A stretch of DNA of 24,090 bases from JBFLVQ01 sp040758525. Lineage in GTDB: Bacteria; Acidobacteriota; Blastocatellia; Chloracidobacteriales; JADJPF01. Below, one piece after another: positions 16,164-24,087 of this stretch. The position numbers and the translations under genes were made by a program. The notes below the pieces were generated by a model. The model was not told where the DNA came from. It searched no databases and saw only the letters and a list, made by a program, of their open reading frames with translations. The stretch covers positions 1 through 24,090 of the forward strand of contig JBFLVQ010000061.1 of the NCBI GenBank assembly GCA_040758525.1, given 5' to 3'. The first letter of the stretch is position 1. Every line of letters begins with the position of its first letter.

Positions 16164-17771
16164 ATGGCTGTACAGAGAAAGAGTGAAGATGAGTGTAAGA
16201 TTTTGGGATTGGATTCTTTAGGTATTGAAAGCAAGCAACAGATATATTTCAATCTGGCCACCGCAGAACTCGTTGAGCATGCCTTACGCAAAGGTGAAGG
16301 AGTATTAAGCAGTACAGGAGCATTGGTAGTACGAACTGGCGCTTGTACAGGCCGCTCGCCTAACGATAAGTTTGTTGTTGAGACTGCTGAAGTCAAGGAT
16401 AAGATCTGGTGGGGTAAGGTTAACCAGCCAATGTCAACAGAGAAGTTTCAGCAGCTTTTTGATCGTGTACGCACTTATTTGCAGGAACGTGAGCTTTATG
16501 TATTAGATGGAATTGCTTGTGCTGATTCCAGACAGCAGCTACCGATTCGTGTAGTCAGCGAACTGGCTTGGCATTCACTCTTCGCCCGACAACTATTCTT
16601 ACGTCCTACCGCAGAGCAGTTGGCCCATCATCGGCCTGAATTTACCATTATCAATGCCTGTCGATTCTATGCTGATCCCCAACGTGATGGCACAAATGCT
16701 AATGTTTTTGTAATCATCAATTTTGAGAAACGGCTGATCCTGATAGGGGGGACAGAATATGCAGGCGAGATGAAGAAGTCGATCTTTACCATACTCAATT
16801 ATCTATTACCACAGCGTAATGTCTTCCCTATGCACTGCTCAGCCAATGTTGGTGAGTCTGGAGATGTAGCAATCTTCTTTGGTCTTTCTGGTACCGGTAA
16901 AACTACCCTTTCCGCAGACCCTGCGCGCCGTCTAATTGGTGACGATGAACATGGCTGGAGTGATGATGGCGTATTCAATTTTGAGGGTGGCTGTTATGCC
17001 AAATGTATACGCCTCTCACGTGAAAACGAGCCGCAAATCTGGAATGCATTACGATTTGGCGCCGTAATTGAAAATACCGTGATGGACCTATCAACACGTA
17101 TAGTCGATTTTGATAGCGCTGCCATTACGGAAAATACTCGTGCTGCCTATCCAGTTGAATATATCGACAATGCTGCTATTCCTGGGGTAGGAGGCAATCC
17201 ACAAGTAGTAATCTTCCTTACTTGTGATGCTTTTGGAGTCCTGCCACCGATTGCCAAACTCACTTCTGAGCAGGCTATGTATCATTTTATCTCTGGCTAC
17301 ACAGCTAAAGTCGCGGGTACTGAGCGTGGTGTAACTGAGCCACAGCTTACCTTCAGTACCTGCTTTGGCGCACCTTTCCTACCATTACCGCCAGCAGTTT
17401 ATGCACGTATGCTAGGTGAGAAGATCGCCCGCCATAAGGTCGATTGTTACCTAATTAATACTGGTTGGAGTGGCGGTCCTGTAGGTATAGGTAGTCGTAT
17501 TAAGATTCCTTATACACGTGCTATGGTTACCGCTGCACTCACGGGTGCCCTTAAAGAAGTCCGCTTTACTGCTGATCCTATCTTCAAAGTGTTAGTGCCA
17601 GAGTCTTGTCCTAATGTTCCTCAAGAACTGCTACAACCTTATAAAACTTGGCATGATTCTGCTGCTTATAATGCCAAGGCGCGTGAGTTGGCGGCAGCAT
17701 TTGCTAAGAACTTCCAACAGTATGCTGCCACCGTGCCGGTTGAGGTAGTAGAGGCTGGTCCGGCAGTGTAA
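16164..17771 (+). CDS. pckA: Phosphoenolpyruvate carboxykinase (ATP)
   Basis: Converts oxaloacetate and ATP to phosphoenolpyruvate, CO2 and ADP, the first committed step of gluconeogenesis, in the cytoplasm. At 535 residues it matches the ATP-dependent family. TGRSPNDKF starts at residue 62. GGTEYAGEMKKS (195-206) carries the metal and substrate Lys residues. The kinase-type P-loop GLSGTGKTT (240-248) has Lys246, and the MHCSANVGE stretch just upstream is diagnostic. The ATG is preceded by AAGGAG. The gene is apparently monocistronic, divergent from gmd, with a structured GC-rich element upstream. Its location beside glycan genes is probably incidental, although PEP supply feeds hexose synthesis during growth on non-sugars. 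Confidence 0.97.
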   Translation: MAVQRKSEDECKILGLDSLGIESKQQIYFNLATAELVEHALRKGEGVLSSTGALVVRTGACTGRSPNDKFVVETAEVKDKIWWGKVNQPMSTEKFQQLFDRVRTYLQERELYVLDGIACADSRQQLPIRVVSELAWHSLFARQLFLRPTAEQLAHHRPEFTIINACRFYADPQRDGTNANVFVIINFEKRLILIGGTEYAGEMKKSIFTILNYLLPQRNVFPMHCSANVGESGDVAIFFGLSGTGKTTLSADPARRLIGDDEHGWSDDGVFNFEGGCYAKCIRLSRENEPQIWNALRFGAVIENTVMDLSTRIVDFDSAAITENTRAAYPVEYIDNAAIPGVGGNPQVVIFLTCDAFGVLPPIAKLTSEQAMYHFISGYTAKVAGTERGVTEPQLTFSTCFGAPFLPLPPAVYARMLGEKIARHKVDCYLINTGWSGGPVGIGSRIKIPYTRAMVTAALTGALKEVRFTADPIFKVLVPESCPNVPQELLQPYKTWHDSAAYNAKARELAAAFAKNFQQYAATVPVEVVEAGPAV

Positions 17772-17831
17772 ATGAACACAGATAAAACAGCTATTATTCC
17801 CTGACCTCGTATCAATGATCTCTTGAGTAGA

Positions 17832-17902
17832 CCATTACGGGGCAGGGCCTGTACCATTGACAAAATATAGGCGAAACAAATAGAATTGTCGCCACGTAAT
17901 GG
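17832..17902. repeat. Inverted repeat bracketing a candidate promoter
   Basis: CCATTACG (17832-17839) and CGTAATGG (17895-17902) are exact reverse complements, 55 bp apart. The promoter-like TTGACA/TAGAAT pair lies between them. The arrangement could be paired operator half-sites or a long-range stem. It precedes the permease pair and follows pckA. Confidence 0.4.
17857..17886 (+). promoter_or_regulatory. Candidate promoter of the permease pair
   Basis: TTGACA (17857-17862, perfect -35) and TAGAAT (17881-17886) are separated by 18 bp. Transcription from here would give a leader of about 160 bases before the GTG start of the first permease. Another TTGACA at 18009-18014 lacks a good -10 at the right distance. 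Confidence 0.45.
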
Positions 17903-18052
17903 AGAGAGGATTTGATAGTTTTGATTAGTCTTCAATTATTTAATAAGCTATAGTGTTTTCGAGGGGTAAGAACTTTGCTAGTAGGGTTTTCGTAAATAGA
18001 AAGCACGCTTGACAAACAGATTATAGTAATCATACGAGGATGGTAAGAGAAC

Positions 18053-19279
18053 GTGAATCTCTCTGAAGCGATTAAGTTGGCTGTCTCGGCAATTTGGGTC
18101 AACAAATTGCGCTCGTTTTTGACGCTATTAGGTGTAATCGTAGGGGTAGCCACAGTGATTGTGGTGGTATCCCTGATCGAGGGTTTTAATCGTTACGTAG
18201 ATGAAAAGATTGCTGACATTGGCACAAATGCCTTTCGTGTGGAGAGATTCTCATTAGATAACTTCTCAAGTGTAAAAGCCTTTACGGAGGCGCGCAAACG
18301 TAACAAACAGATTACCCTGGAAGACTTAGAAGCGATTCGCGCTCGTGGTGGAGTGATTCGCGATGCAGGCGCAAAAGCCTTTCGACAATGCGAGGTGAAG
18401 CGGGGAGTTAACACCCTCTATGAGGTACGACTAGAGGCTGCCACCGCTAATATGTCTGATATTGACCGTGTTGATATTGCCCAGGGGCGTTATTTCACTT
18501 CTGCTGAAGAGACGCGTAATCGTAATGTCTGTTTTATTGGCGCCGATGTAGCAGAGAAGCTCTTTCCTGGTGTCAATCCATTAGAACAATATATCAAAGT
18601 AGATAGTCGGCCTTTCAAGGTGATTGGAGTAGCAAAGGCACTCGGTTCTGTCTTTGGGCAACCACGCGATAAATTTGTTACTGTGCCGCTTTTAACCTAT
18701 ATGTCTATCTATGGGTCAAGGCGCTCTATTCAGATCAGTGTAGTCTCTACCAGTGCTGCAACCTACCTAGACGCAATTGATGAGACGCGTGTAGTAATGC
18801 GTGCGCGACGACGTTTACGACCTAATGAGAGTGATAATTTCGGAATCCTCACACCAGCAGCAATCAATCAGTTACGTGAGAATATCTTTGGTACAATCCA
18901 GACTGCTGCGGTAGGAGTCACCTCAATCGCGCTGGTGGTCGGCGGTATTGTAATTATGAACATCATGCTTATTTCGGTTACTGAGCGTACCCGTGAAATT
19001 GGTATACGTAAAAGCTTAGGGGCACGCCGTCGAGATATTCTTGGGCAGTTTCTTATTGAATCGACAATCCTTGCCTTATTAGGAGGGGCGATTGGCATTA
19101 CCATCGCTTATCTATTGAGCAAACTGGTTTCCGCCTTAACGCCAATTCCTACTTCATTGCCAATATTTGCGGTTGGAATGGCACTGTTGGTCTCAGGTAG
19201 TGTAGGGCTGGTCTCAGGAGTTTATCCAGCTTGGAAGGCAGCGCGTCTCGATCCAATCGTAGCGTTACGTGCAGAATGA
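18053..19279 (+). CDS. MacB/FtsX-type ABC transporter permease 1
   Basis: Inner-membrane permease of the MacB type, 408 residues, lacking the ATPase domain that MacB itself carries. The first membrane helix is at about 22-44 (LTLLGVIVGVATVIVVVSL), preceded by the NKLRS motif. A periplasmic MacB_PCD-like domain spans about 50-270. Three more helices follow near 282-307, 334-358 and 368-392. ERTREIGIRKSLGARRRDIL, after the second helix, is the cytoplasmic coupling segment expected to contact an ATPase. The start is GTG, with GAGG 13 bases upstream and AAGAGA closer, so the exact start is moderately sure. A homologous permease begins 11 bp after the stop. These systems act in mechanotransmission, export or lipoprotein handling; the substrate is unknown. 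Confidence 0.9.
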   Translation: MNLSEAIKLAVSAIWVNKLRSFLTLLGVIVGVATVIVVVSLIEGFNRYVDEKIADIGTNAFRVERFSLDNFSSVKAFTEARKRNKQITLEDLEAIRARGGVIRDAGAKAFRQCEVKRGVNTLYEVRLEAATANMSDIDRVDIAQGRYFTSAEETRNRNVCFIGADVAEKLFPGVNPLEQYIKVDSRPFKVIGVAKALGSVFGQPRDKFVTVPLLTYMSIYGSRRSIQISVVSTSAATYLDAIDETRVVMRARRRLRPNESDNFGILTPAAINQLRENIFGTIQTAAVGVTSIALVVGGIVIMNIMLISVTERTREIGIRKSLGARRRDILGQFLIESTILALLGGAIGITIAYLLSKLVSALTPIPTSLPIFAVGMALLVSGSVGLVSGVYPAWKAARLDPIVALRAE

Positions 19280-19290
19280 GCGAGTGATTT

Positions 19291-20550
19291 ATGCATAGAG
19301 CATTTTTAGAAAATGTTTGGATGGCTTTTGATACTTTACGACAGCACAAGCTACGCTCAGCACTTACTGTGCTGGGTGTAGTAATTGGTACGATGACAGT
19401 AATTGTGATTGCCGCTTTTGTATCAGGCATTGATGCGCGTGTTGCCAAAGAGATTGAATCTTTTGGCACCAACTCGGTCTATATCTACAAATTTAATCCT
19501 GGATTCAATTTTAATCCAACTCGTGAAGAGCGTATGCGTAAGTCGCTTAGTTATGAAGATGCGCTTGCGCTCGCAGATGAATGCCCCTCATTGGCTTATG
19601 TGACCCCCTTCCTCTCGCCAGTGCCTTTTGATCAAGGACCATTTGTAGAGCGTGTACGTGTACGTTACCGTGATATAGAGATGGTAAGTGCTACTGTACA
19701 AGGAACACTACCATCCTATTTCCGTATGGGTACGATTGGCATTGCAGAAGGCCGCTTCTTTACTGAACCGGAGAACGAGCATCGTGCCGATGTCGTGGTG
19801 ATTGGGCAGGATGTTGCCAATACACTCTTTCCCAGTATGGGTGCAATCGATAAAGAGATTTTGATCGATGGGCGTAACTATCGTGTTATTGGCGTACTGG
19901 ATCGGCGTGAGACTTTTCTAGTAGGGGCTGAAGATCCTAACAATGAGAACAAGGCTGTCTATATACCTTACGAGTCACTACAGAAGATCTATCCAAACCT
20001 TAAAGACAACTTCATAATGGCACAGGCTAAGCCAGGTCTTATGAAGCAGGCCGTTGATGAGATACGCCAGGTACTACGTAGACGCCGTAATGTGCGCTTC
20101 AATGAGCCAGACAATTTTGGTCTTAGTACTGCTGATGAGATCATCGAACAGTTTGGCGCGATTACAGGCGGGATATTTATGTTGATGGTGGGGATCTCTA
20201 GTGTAGGATTGCTGGTGGGTGGCATAGGTGTAATGAATATAATGCTTGTATCAGTGACAGAGCGTACCAAGGAGATCGGAATGCGTAAGGCAATTGGTGC
20301 GCGTCGCCGTGATATTATCTTGCAGTTTCTTGTTGAGTCCGCAACATTGACCGGAGTTGGCGGTCTATTGGGTATATTATTTGGTTGGGGTACGGCAGAA
20401 CTGGTCAAATTAATACTTCCTACTTTTATTCCTCTTTGGGCGCCAATAATTGGTTTAGGTCTATCAGTTGTGCTGGGTGTAGGTTTTGGCCTTTGGCCAG
20501 CTTGGAAGGCTGCTCGTCTGGATCCAATCGAGGCATTGCGCTACGAATAG
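19291..20550 (+). CDS. MacB/FtsX-type ABC transporter permease 2
   Basis: A second MacB-type inner-membrane permease, 419 residues, clearly paralogous to the gene upstream. The first helix is at about 24-47 (after HKLRSALTVLG), a large periplasmic domain follows to about 285, and helices lie near 291-319, 347-373 and 384-405. The coupling motif ERTKEIGMRKAIGARRRDII and the ending WKAARLDPIEALRYE mirror those of the partner (WKAARLDPIVALRAE). Both periplasmic domains also share an E-x-DNFG stretch before the second helix. The two probably form a heterodimeric permease needing an ATPase from elsewhere in the genome. The ATG has only a weak ribosome site, which fits coupling to the upstream gene. 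Confidence 0.9.
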   Translation: MHRAFLENVWMAFDTLRQHKLRSALTVLGVVIGTMTVIVIAAFVSGIDARVAKEIESFGTNSVYIYKFNPGFNFNPTREERMRKSLSYEDALALADECPSLAYVTPFLSPVPFDQGPFVERVRVRYRDIEMVSATVQGTLPSYFRMGTIGIAEGRFFTEPENEHRADVVVIGQDVANTLFPSMGAIDKEILIDGRNYRVIGVLDRRETFLVGAEDPNNENKAVYIPYESLQKIYPNLKDNFIMAQAKPGLMKQAVDEIRQVLRRRRNVRFNEPDNFGLSTADEIIEQFGAITGGIFMLMVGISSVGLLVGGIGVMNIMLVSVTERTKEIGMRKAIGARRRDIILQFLVESATLTGVGGLLGILFGWGTAELVKLILPTFIPLWAPIIGLGLSVVLGVGFGLWPAWKAARLDPIEALRYE

Positions 20551-20679
20551 GTATACACAGGTGGGATAGCTGAGAACTTATTTCCCATCTCACTCATCAT
20601 CAGATATAGAGAGCAGAAAATACTTACCGATCTGTTCGGTAATTGCGATCTAGAACTGTTTTTAGGGATGGGACCAGCA

Positions 20680-20910
20680 ATGTCTAAGCAACGCAATGCC
20701 AAGGCAAAAACAGAATCTGCCAGAGTAACGATATATGGGAAGCGAGTAGAGCGTCTAGAGATCCGTGGACAGAATCATTATGCGATATTTGATGATGGTA
20801 GCGATCTGGCGATCAGCCCAGAAGCCTATCAGCGCATTGCTGAGCGCTTGCGAGGCGTGTCTATACAAAACCAATTTAAGCCTGAGCCCCGTACTGGTAC
20901 GACTGGTTAG
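20680..20910 (+). CDS. Small protein of unknown function (76 aa)
   Basis: I do not recognise this family. The protein is 76 residues, soluble, with a basic N-terminus (MSKQRNAKAKTESARV), then a probable small beta region (VTIYGKRVERLEIRG, HYAIFDDGSDLAIS) and a helix (PEAYQRIAERLRG). An in-frame ATG at 20668 would add four residues. The ATG at 20680 has GGGA at better spacing, whereas the upstream ATG directly abuts its only purine run. It sits 129 bp after the second permease on the same strand and ends 3 bases before a strong terminator. The clean start, stop and terminator support it as a real gene, possibly the last of the permease unit. Confidence 0.65.
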   Translation: MSKQRNAKAKTESARVTIYGKRVERLEIRGQNHYAIFDDGSDLAISPEAYQRIAERLRGVSIQNQFKPEPRTGTTG

Positions 20911-20913
20911 CGC

Positions 20914-20945
20914 TAAAAAAAATGGGGGATGCCCCCCATTTATTA
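20914..20945. terminator. Strong bidirectional intrinsic terminator
   Basis: AAATGGGGG (20920-20928) pairs with CCCCCATTT (20933-20941) around the loop ATGC. An A-run (20915-20922) leads in and TTTATT follows, so it can work on both strands. It closes the permease/small-protein unit. Confidence 0.85.
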
Positions 20946-20990
20946 ATTCGCTTATAGACAAATTCCGCGTGCTATACAAGAAAAGCATAA

Positions 20991-21020
20991 AGCAAAAAAT
21001 TCTTAAGAAGAATCTTTGCT
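20991..21020 (-). terminator. AT-rich hairpin, probable terminator of the MerR operon
   Basis: AGCAAA (20991-20996) pairs with TTTGCT (21015-21020). Inside it ATTCTT (20999-21004) pairs with AAGAAT (21008-21013) around a 3-base loop, leaving a small asymmetric bulge. Read on the minus strand, the inner stem is followed by a T-run. A second weak candidate (AAATTT arms around TTCCGG) overlaps the oxidoreductase stop near 21069-21086. Confidence 0.45.
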
Positions 21021-21084
21021 AAAACCTGTTCCATTAATAAATATCTTAGCCGATCGTAAATCCATAAAAAATTTCCGGAAAAAT

Positions 21085-21972
21085 TTAGCCTTTCTTGTTC
21101 ATTAATCCTGCATCCTGGGCACAAATTAGCGCTAATGCTGATAGATCCTTGTCTTGATACCCTTGTGCGACGCCTGTGAGTAAATGATCACGTGCCAGGC
21201 TAGCAATCGGCAATGGAACATCAAATGACTCTGCAGCAGTTAAGAGTAGTCGTATATCTTTAAGTCCTAGAGCTAGTCTAAAGCCAGCATCGTGCTGCTG
21301 TTGCATAATCAATCTGCTATAACCCTGATAGACAGGTGAAGCAAAGAGCGTACTTGTCAGCACATCTAAACATGTTTGGACATCCATTCCTGACTTACGT
21401 AGTAACGCCACTGCCTCACTAAGACTTTCAACTGCAGATACAAGGAGAAAATTACCGATCAGTTTGATCATATTTGCAGCGATAGGATTATCTCCAACCA
21501 TAAACCTCTTTTGGCTTAATGCTTCAAAGAGTGGATAAGATTTCTCTACCGCTTTAGCATCTCCTGCTATCACAATAATCAATCTAGCTTCTGCGGCCAT
21601 ATCAGGGCGACCAAACACAGGTGCAGCAATAAACTTCTGTTTGACTTCGTTATGCGCTTTGCTAAGACGTTCAATCAGTCCTAGACTAATTGTGCTCATT
21701 GAAATATGAATGCTGTTAGCAGCCAATGAATCAATGATGCCGTTTTCTCCCCAAGTGATCTCTTCAACTGCTCTGTCATCGGCTAAGCAGGTAATTACTA
21801 CCTCGTTATGGCAAGCATCGGCTACGGTCTTAGCAATCAATACGCCTTCTGACAACAGTTCCTCGGCTCGCTTATGAGTACGGTTATATATCGTGACTCG
21901 ATAACCAGCCTTAAGGAGATTTTGCGCCATTGCGCGTCCCATAGATCCCAAACCAATAAATCCTACATTCAC
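21085..21972 (-). CDS. NAD(P)-dependent oxidoreductase, 3-hydroxyisobutyrate dehydrogenase family
   Basis: Beta-hydroxyacid dehydrogenase family enzyme, 295 residues. Members oxidise 3-hydroxyisobutyrate and similar acids or reduce small aldehydes and succinic semialdehyde. The Rossmann motif is GLGSMG (7-12). YNRT at 29-32 suggests NADP preference. ANMIKLIGNF (166-175) contains the catalytic Lys170 and Asn174. The substrate-loop motif normally close to APVSGG reads APVFGRPDMA (117-126), a variant seen in less-characterised members, so the substrate is open. The GTG start at 21972 has a very strong AAGGAGG site 5 bases upstream. It is the last gene of the MerR operon, 23 bp after the Rid-family gene, and would act on a product of the upstream enzymes. 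Confidence 0.88.
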   Translation of the reverse strand: MNVGFIGLGSMGRAMAQNLLKAGYRVTIYNRTHKRAEELLSEGVLIAKTVADACHNEVVITCLADDRAVEEITWGENGIIDSLAANSIHISMSTISLGLIERLSKAHNEVKQKFIAAPVFGRPDMAAEARLIIVIAGDAKAVEKSYPLFEALSQKRFMVGDNPIAANMIKLIGNFLLVSAVESLSEAVALLRKSGMDVQTCLDVLTSTLFASPVYQGYSRLIMQQQHDAGFRLALGLKDIRLLLTAAESFDVPLPIASLARDHLLTGVAQGYQDKDLSALALICAQDAGLMNKKG

Positions 21973-21995
21973 ACTCTCCTCCTTTAATTAGCTAA

Positions 21996-22409
21996 TTACT
22001 CACTAAGGACTGCGATGGCTTCAATTTCAACAAGAAACTCTTCGCGAGCCAGTCTCTTTACTACCACCAATGTGCTGGCAGGTGGTTGGTTAGTATTAAC
22101 ATGGCGATCGCGTATTTCCCGGATAGCGAGCAGATCCGAGGCATCTGTAATGAAATAGTTGAGCTTGATTACATCTGTGAAAGTGGCGCCCACAGCTTCC
22201 AAAGCAGCTTTTAAATTTTCAAAAACCTGTTCTGTTTGAGCACGAAAATCACCCTCACCAACAAGCTTTCCAGCTTTGTCGAATGCTACCTGTCCAGCCG
22301 TAAAGATCATACGTCCGTTTTTCACTTCAACGACATGTGTATAACCTGCAGTCGGTGTTGCCAGCGTAGCGGGATTGATAAATCGTATCGTGGTGGATTT
22401 TTCTCCCAT
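21996..22409 (-). CDS. Rid-family (YjgF/YER057c/UK114) protein lacking the catalytic Arg
   Basis: Small trimer-forming Rid-superfamily protein, 137 residues. RidA itself hydrolyses reactive enamine/imine intermediates. Recognisable parts are FTAGQVAFDKAGKLVGEGDF (36-55), the QTEQVFENLKAALEAVGA helix (58-75), and the C-terminal FLVEIEAIAVL strand (125-135). In RidA the pocket Arg lies in a P-A-R-S/T motif. Here the motif is PPAST (109-113), so Arg is replaced by Ser112 while the Glu of VEIEAIA is kept. From family knowledge, Rid groups without this Arg are not expected to be imine deaminases and tend to sit in catabolic operons. The ATG has AAAAGGAG upstream. It lies 56 bp after the hydrolase gene and 23 bp before the oxidoreductase. 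Confidence 0.88.
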   Translation of the reverse strand: MGEKSTTIRFINPATLATPTAGYTHVVEVKNGRMIFTAGQVAFDKAGKLVGEGDFRAQTEQVFENLKAALEAVGATFTDVIKLNYFITDASDLLAIREIRDRHVNTNQPPASTLVVVKRLAREEFLVEIEAIAVLSE

Positions 22410-22465
22410 TGTCTCTACTCCTTTTTATAGTTGCAATTAATTGTTAGGCTAAATCAATATATTTG

Positions 22466-23200
22466 TTATGAACCAAGTTGAGCAACCAGCCAATCGGTTA
22501 TAGTATCCACTAGCCAAGTGCGGTGAGCACTAAATCCATGATCGGCTTCTTGGTTTCGTATCCATTCAACATTAGCAAGTGCGGTAACAAAATCGCTGTA
22601 ATGCGAAGGTGGGGAGAGATCGTCTTTATCTCCTGTGACCAGCAGCAGTGCTCTGGATGCTAATGGGCTTAGATAGTCCAAGAGAGACGGCATATTTTTC
22701 CATTGTTCTAATAGATCTTGACTAGTAACTCCATTTAGCATACCAGCAAATTCATCGGCCATATCCTTGGGAAAGTGAAAAGCTTGTGGGTCAATAAATG
22801 GACAAATACCGACGATTGTGCGAATACGAGGATCGCTAGCGGCATATAGGAATGCAGCATGTCCTCCTGTGCTGGCACCGATCAGGACAACACGATCTTT
22901 ATCAACCGAAGGCTGTTTTAGTGTCCATACTAGTGCAGCACCAGTATCCTCAGTTAAGCCAGCAATCGAATACAATCCGCTAGATCCCCAACTGCCACGG
23001 AAATGAAAATATAGGCAATTCCAACCTAGATCGCGAAGGCGATAAGCAACATCCAAGTGCTTTTCAATGCCTGGCAGACCATGAAGTAAAATGGCTGTAG
23101 GTCTGGGTGTATCTCCTGCGGCTTTGTAAAATCCACCTATTAGCCGGCAGTCTTGGCAGGTAAATGTAACACCGTCCAGACCTGCTTCAAACTTGCTCAT
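22466..23200 (-). CDS. Alpha/beta-hydrolase (S9/dienelactone hydrolase-like)
   Basis: Soluble alpha/beta-hydrolase of 244 residues. The oxyanion motif HGLPG is at 40-44. The nucleophile elbow is GASTG (108-112) with Ser110. The acid is probably Asp193 or Asp194 in TGDKDDLSPP, and the base His221 in EADHGF. No signal peptide is seen, so it is cytoplasmic. FHFRGSWGSSG (65-75) is typical of the prolyl-oligopeptidase-related esterase group. The substrate could be an ester, lactone or short acyl-peptide. Its ATG overlaps the stop codon of the MerR gene (ATGA), with AAGGAG upstream inside that gene, so its translation is coupled to the regulator's. Confidence 0.88.
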   Translation of the reverse strand: MSKFEAGLDGVTFTCQDCRLIGGFYKAAGDTPRPTAILLHGLPGIEKHLDVAYRLRDLGWNCLYFHFRGSWGSSGLYSIAGLTEDTGAALVWTLKQPSVDKDRVVLIGASTGGHAAFLYAASDPRIRTIVGICPFIDPQAFHFPKDMADEFAGMLNGVTSQDLLEQWKNMPSLLDYLSPLASRALLLVTGDKDDLSPPSHYSDFVTALANVEWIRNQEADHGFSAHRTWLVDTITDWLVAQLGS

Positions 23201-24033
23201 CTTCTTTTCTCCTTTTCTTGTGGGAGTGGCTCAATATTTTTGATTGGGAACTGAATTTCGGTAATAGAGGAGTCATCATCCTGCTCAATACTGCCTTGCC
23301 AATAAAGCTCTCGGTTGGGGCCAGCAATTTTGTAGCCTTGTGATTTGATCCAGCAGCGTATGGCGCGATAAGCCTGCTCACAAGTCTCCTCATTACCCTG
23401 ATGTATGACACTAGCCATAAGTGTTTCTGGTAGTTCATAGACTTTTACGCGTTCATTGCCAGGCGATGGCTCGCGTAGAAATACGACTGCTTCACAGTTT
23501 ATATGTTGTTGTGTGTGGGTACAGGAATGCCAGATCGCTCCATGTTGGCTAGCTACATCATACTTCCTCAGATGACTACGGATCTCATTAAAAAGCGCCC
23601 CTGCATCGGAGTAAGCGGCGAGTGAGTCCTGCACGGAGGCGACTAACTGTGGTGCGACCCTTTTAAGGGTAACTTGGAAATCTGGCACAGAGCCTTGCTG
23701 CTCAATCTGCGTAAGCCAGCTTTCCACTTGAGCTAGTCTAGATTGTTCTTGCTCTATCCTACGTGCAATCTCGGTCTGCTTGTTTTCTAGCAACTCTTGT
23801 ACGCGATCTACAGATAGGTTATTGCTAAATAGATATCTGATCTCTTCAAGCGAAAAGCCTAGCTCTTTCAGGGCGAGAATACGGTTTAGACGTGGCAATA
23901 AATTTGCCGCGTAGTAACGATATCCAGTAGTACTATCGACAAAGGTTGGCTTAAGCAGTCCAATCTCATCGTAGAAGCGTAGTGCCTTTACTGACACCTG
24001 GCTTAGTCGAGAAAAATCTCCAATTCGAAACAT
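23197..24033 (-). CDS. MerR-family regulator with GyrI-like effector domain
   Basis: Transcription activator/repressor of the MerR type, 278 residues. The N-terminal winged HTH is at 1-70 (FRIGDFSRLSQVSVKALRFYDE, GYRYY). A coiled-coil follows at about 72-108 and a GyrI-like small-molecule domain at about 120-268, as in BmrR-type multidrug or aromatic sensors. No MerR metal-binding cysteine pattern is visible. Four Cys residues lie in the effector domain. The frame runs ten codons further upstream to a GTG, but AAGGAG is correctly placed for the ATG at 24033, and that ATG gives the family's usual N-terminus. It is the first gene of the operon with hydrolase, Rid-family and oxidoreductase genes, which it probably regulates together with itself. 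Confidence 0.92.
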   Translation of the reverse strand: MFRIGDFSRLSQVSVKALRFYDEIGLLKPTFVDSTTGYRYYAANLLPRLNRILALKELGFSLEEIRYLFSNNLSVDRVQELLENKQTEIARRIEQEQSRLAQVESWLTQIEQQGSVPDFQVTLKRVAPQLVASVQDSLAAYSDAGALFNEIRSHLRKYDVASQHGAIWHSCTHTQQHINCEAVVFLREPSPGNERVKVYELPETLMASVIHQGNEETCEQAYRAIRCWIKSQGYKIAGPNRELYWQGSIEQDDDSSITEIQFPIKNIEPLPQEKEKRR

Positions 24034-24076
24034 CTCTTCTCTCCTTGTCTCAGATAGAACCACTTATTGTCTGCAA

Positions 24077-24087
24077 ATAGAGTCTAT
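24077..24087. promoter_or_regulatory. Small dyad upstream of the MerR gene
   Basis: ATAGAGTCTAT is a dyad of 5-bp arms around a single base, 44 bp upstream of the MerR start. MerR regulators usually bind dyads in a promoter spacer, so this could be the operator, but no convincing -35/-10 pair with the typical long spacer is visible before the window edge. Confidence 0.25.

Noticed and set aside
17912..17953. Possible 13-codon leader peptide before the permease pair (TTG start after GGAGAGAGGA)
   Set aside because: It has a TTG start, no regulatory codon run and no attenuator-like hairpins after it; too weak to report as a gene.
18009..18014. Second TTGACA near the permease 1 start
   Set aside because: No acceptable -10 at 16-18 bp, and a start there would leave almost no leader for the ribosome site.
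19989..20408. Minus-strand open frame of 139 codons opposite permease 2
   Set aside because: It mirrors a gene with clear membrane helices and family motifs; its composition is that of a reverse-complement shadow.
24034..24063. GTG start adding ten residues to the MerR regulator
   Set aside because: AAGGAG is placed for the ATG at 24033, and the shorter form begins like typical MerR proteins.
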